DNA of 52,657 nt from Candidatus Thermoplasmatota archaeon (GTDB lineage: Archaea; Thermoplasmatota; Thermoplasmata; UBA10834): the NCBI GenBank assembly GCA_018814355.1, contig JAHIZT010000061.1:1-52657 (forward strand), given 5' to 3'. A program made the translations under genes and the position numbers. This document shows, piece by piece, positions 52,656-52,657 of the stretch (its first letter is position 1; each line of letters opens with the position of its first letter). Below the pieces are notes generated by a model. It had not been told where the DNA came from and did no database searches. It worked only from the letters and a program-made list of their open reading frames with translations.

Positions 52656-52657
52656 AC

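Noticed and set aside
1-52657. CRISPR arrays, rRNA genes, IS elements or prophage
   Set aside because: No regularly spaced identical repeats, no rRNA-like sequence, and no transposase, integrase or phage structural protein.

Overview
The window is a stretch of archaeal chromosome, most likely from the Thermoplasmatota or a nearby euryarchaeal lineage. Archaeal markers are sn-glycerol-1-phosphate dehydrogenase (ether lipids), membrane-anchored LonB, NadM-type NMN adenylyltransferase, the Hel308 helicase, the KEOPS subunit Cgi121, archaeal SepF, archaeal HMG-CoA synthase/thiolase/DUF35 and several RAD55/KaiC-like ATPases. TATA boxes stand about 25 bases before start codons (leaderless genes) and other genes carry GGAGG-like ribosome sites. 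Histidine ammonia-lyase, PEF-type C-terminal sorting tails and zinc-ribbon membrane proteins with NG-rich hexads point, from memory, towards Thermoplasmata. No rRNA, CRISPR array, IS element or prophage was seen.

Layout. 0-2.5 kb: a small winged-helix protein, a secreted PEF-tail protein and tRNA-Pro(CGG) in gene-poor DNA. 2.5-5.9 kb: the mevalonate-entry operon (HTH regulator, HMG-CoA synthase, thiolase, DUF35). 5.9-10.3 kb: hutH, tldD, tldE. 10.3-17.1 kb (minus): a 1503-residue helical-repeat protein, then cyclodeaminase, glutamate formimidoyltransferase and cgi121. 17.2-20.3 kb (minus): a DUF4382 protein and hel308. 20.5-25.1 kb (plus): lonB, nadM, pncC and two KaiC-like genes. 25.1-35 kb: an aminotransferase, purC, an unknown, trpB2, an OB/HD nuclease, a flavoprotein and nrdJ with an intein. 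35.2-38.8 kb: a MoaD/SAMP-like protein, a secreted M14 carboxypeptidase, UPF0179 and egsA. 38.9-47.8 kb: a two-component pair, an unknown, a TPR/PUA operon, sepF, a third KaiC-like ATPase, an HD phosphohydrolase and rtcB. 48-52.7 kb: three consecutive zinc-ribbon genes, the first a very large membrane/exported protein.

How genes work together. The mevalonate operon encodes the thiolase-DUF35-HMGCS complex, but the thiolase has Gly where the nucleophilic Cys should be. HutH, formimidoyltransferase and cyclodeaminase belong to histidine-to-glutamate breakdown; urocanase and imidazolonepropionase are not here. NadM and PncC adjoin and both act on NMN. TldD/TldE form one protease.

Most notable observations: four of the six convergent gene pairs end on a shared CTAG, so both genes stop with TAG and overlap by exactly 4 bp; a mini-intein with an eroded endonuclease in nrdJ; the Cys-to-Gly thiolase; about 21 helical repeats in the giant coiled-coil protein; a KaiC-like protein without the Walker A lysine beside an intact one; a perfect inverted repeat framing the TATA box of the mevalonate regulator; an 87-nt foldable element between rtcB and the zinc-ribbon cluster; and the zinc-ribbon/NG-hexad/PEF-tail protein. 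I see no single clearly new multi-gene system. The zinc-ribbon/PEF-tail set and the KaiC-like pair are the best candidates for undescribed biology.
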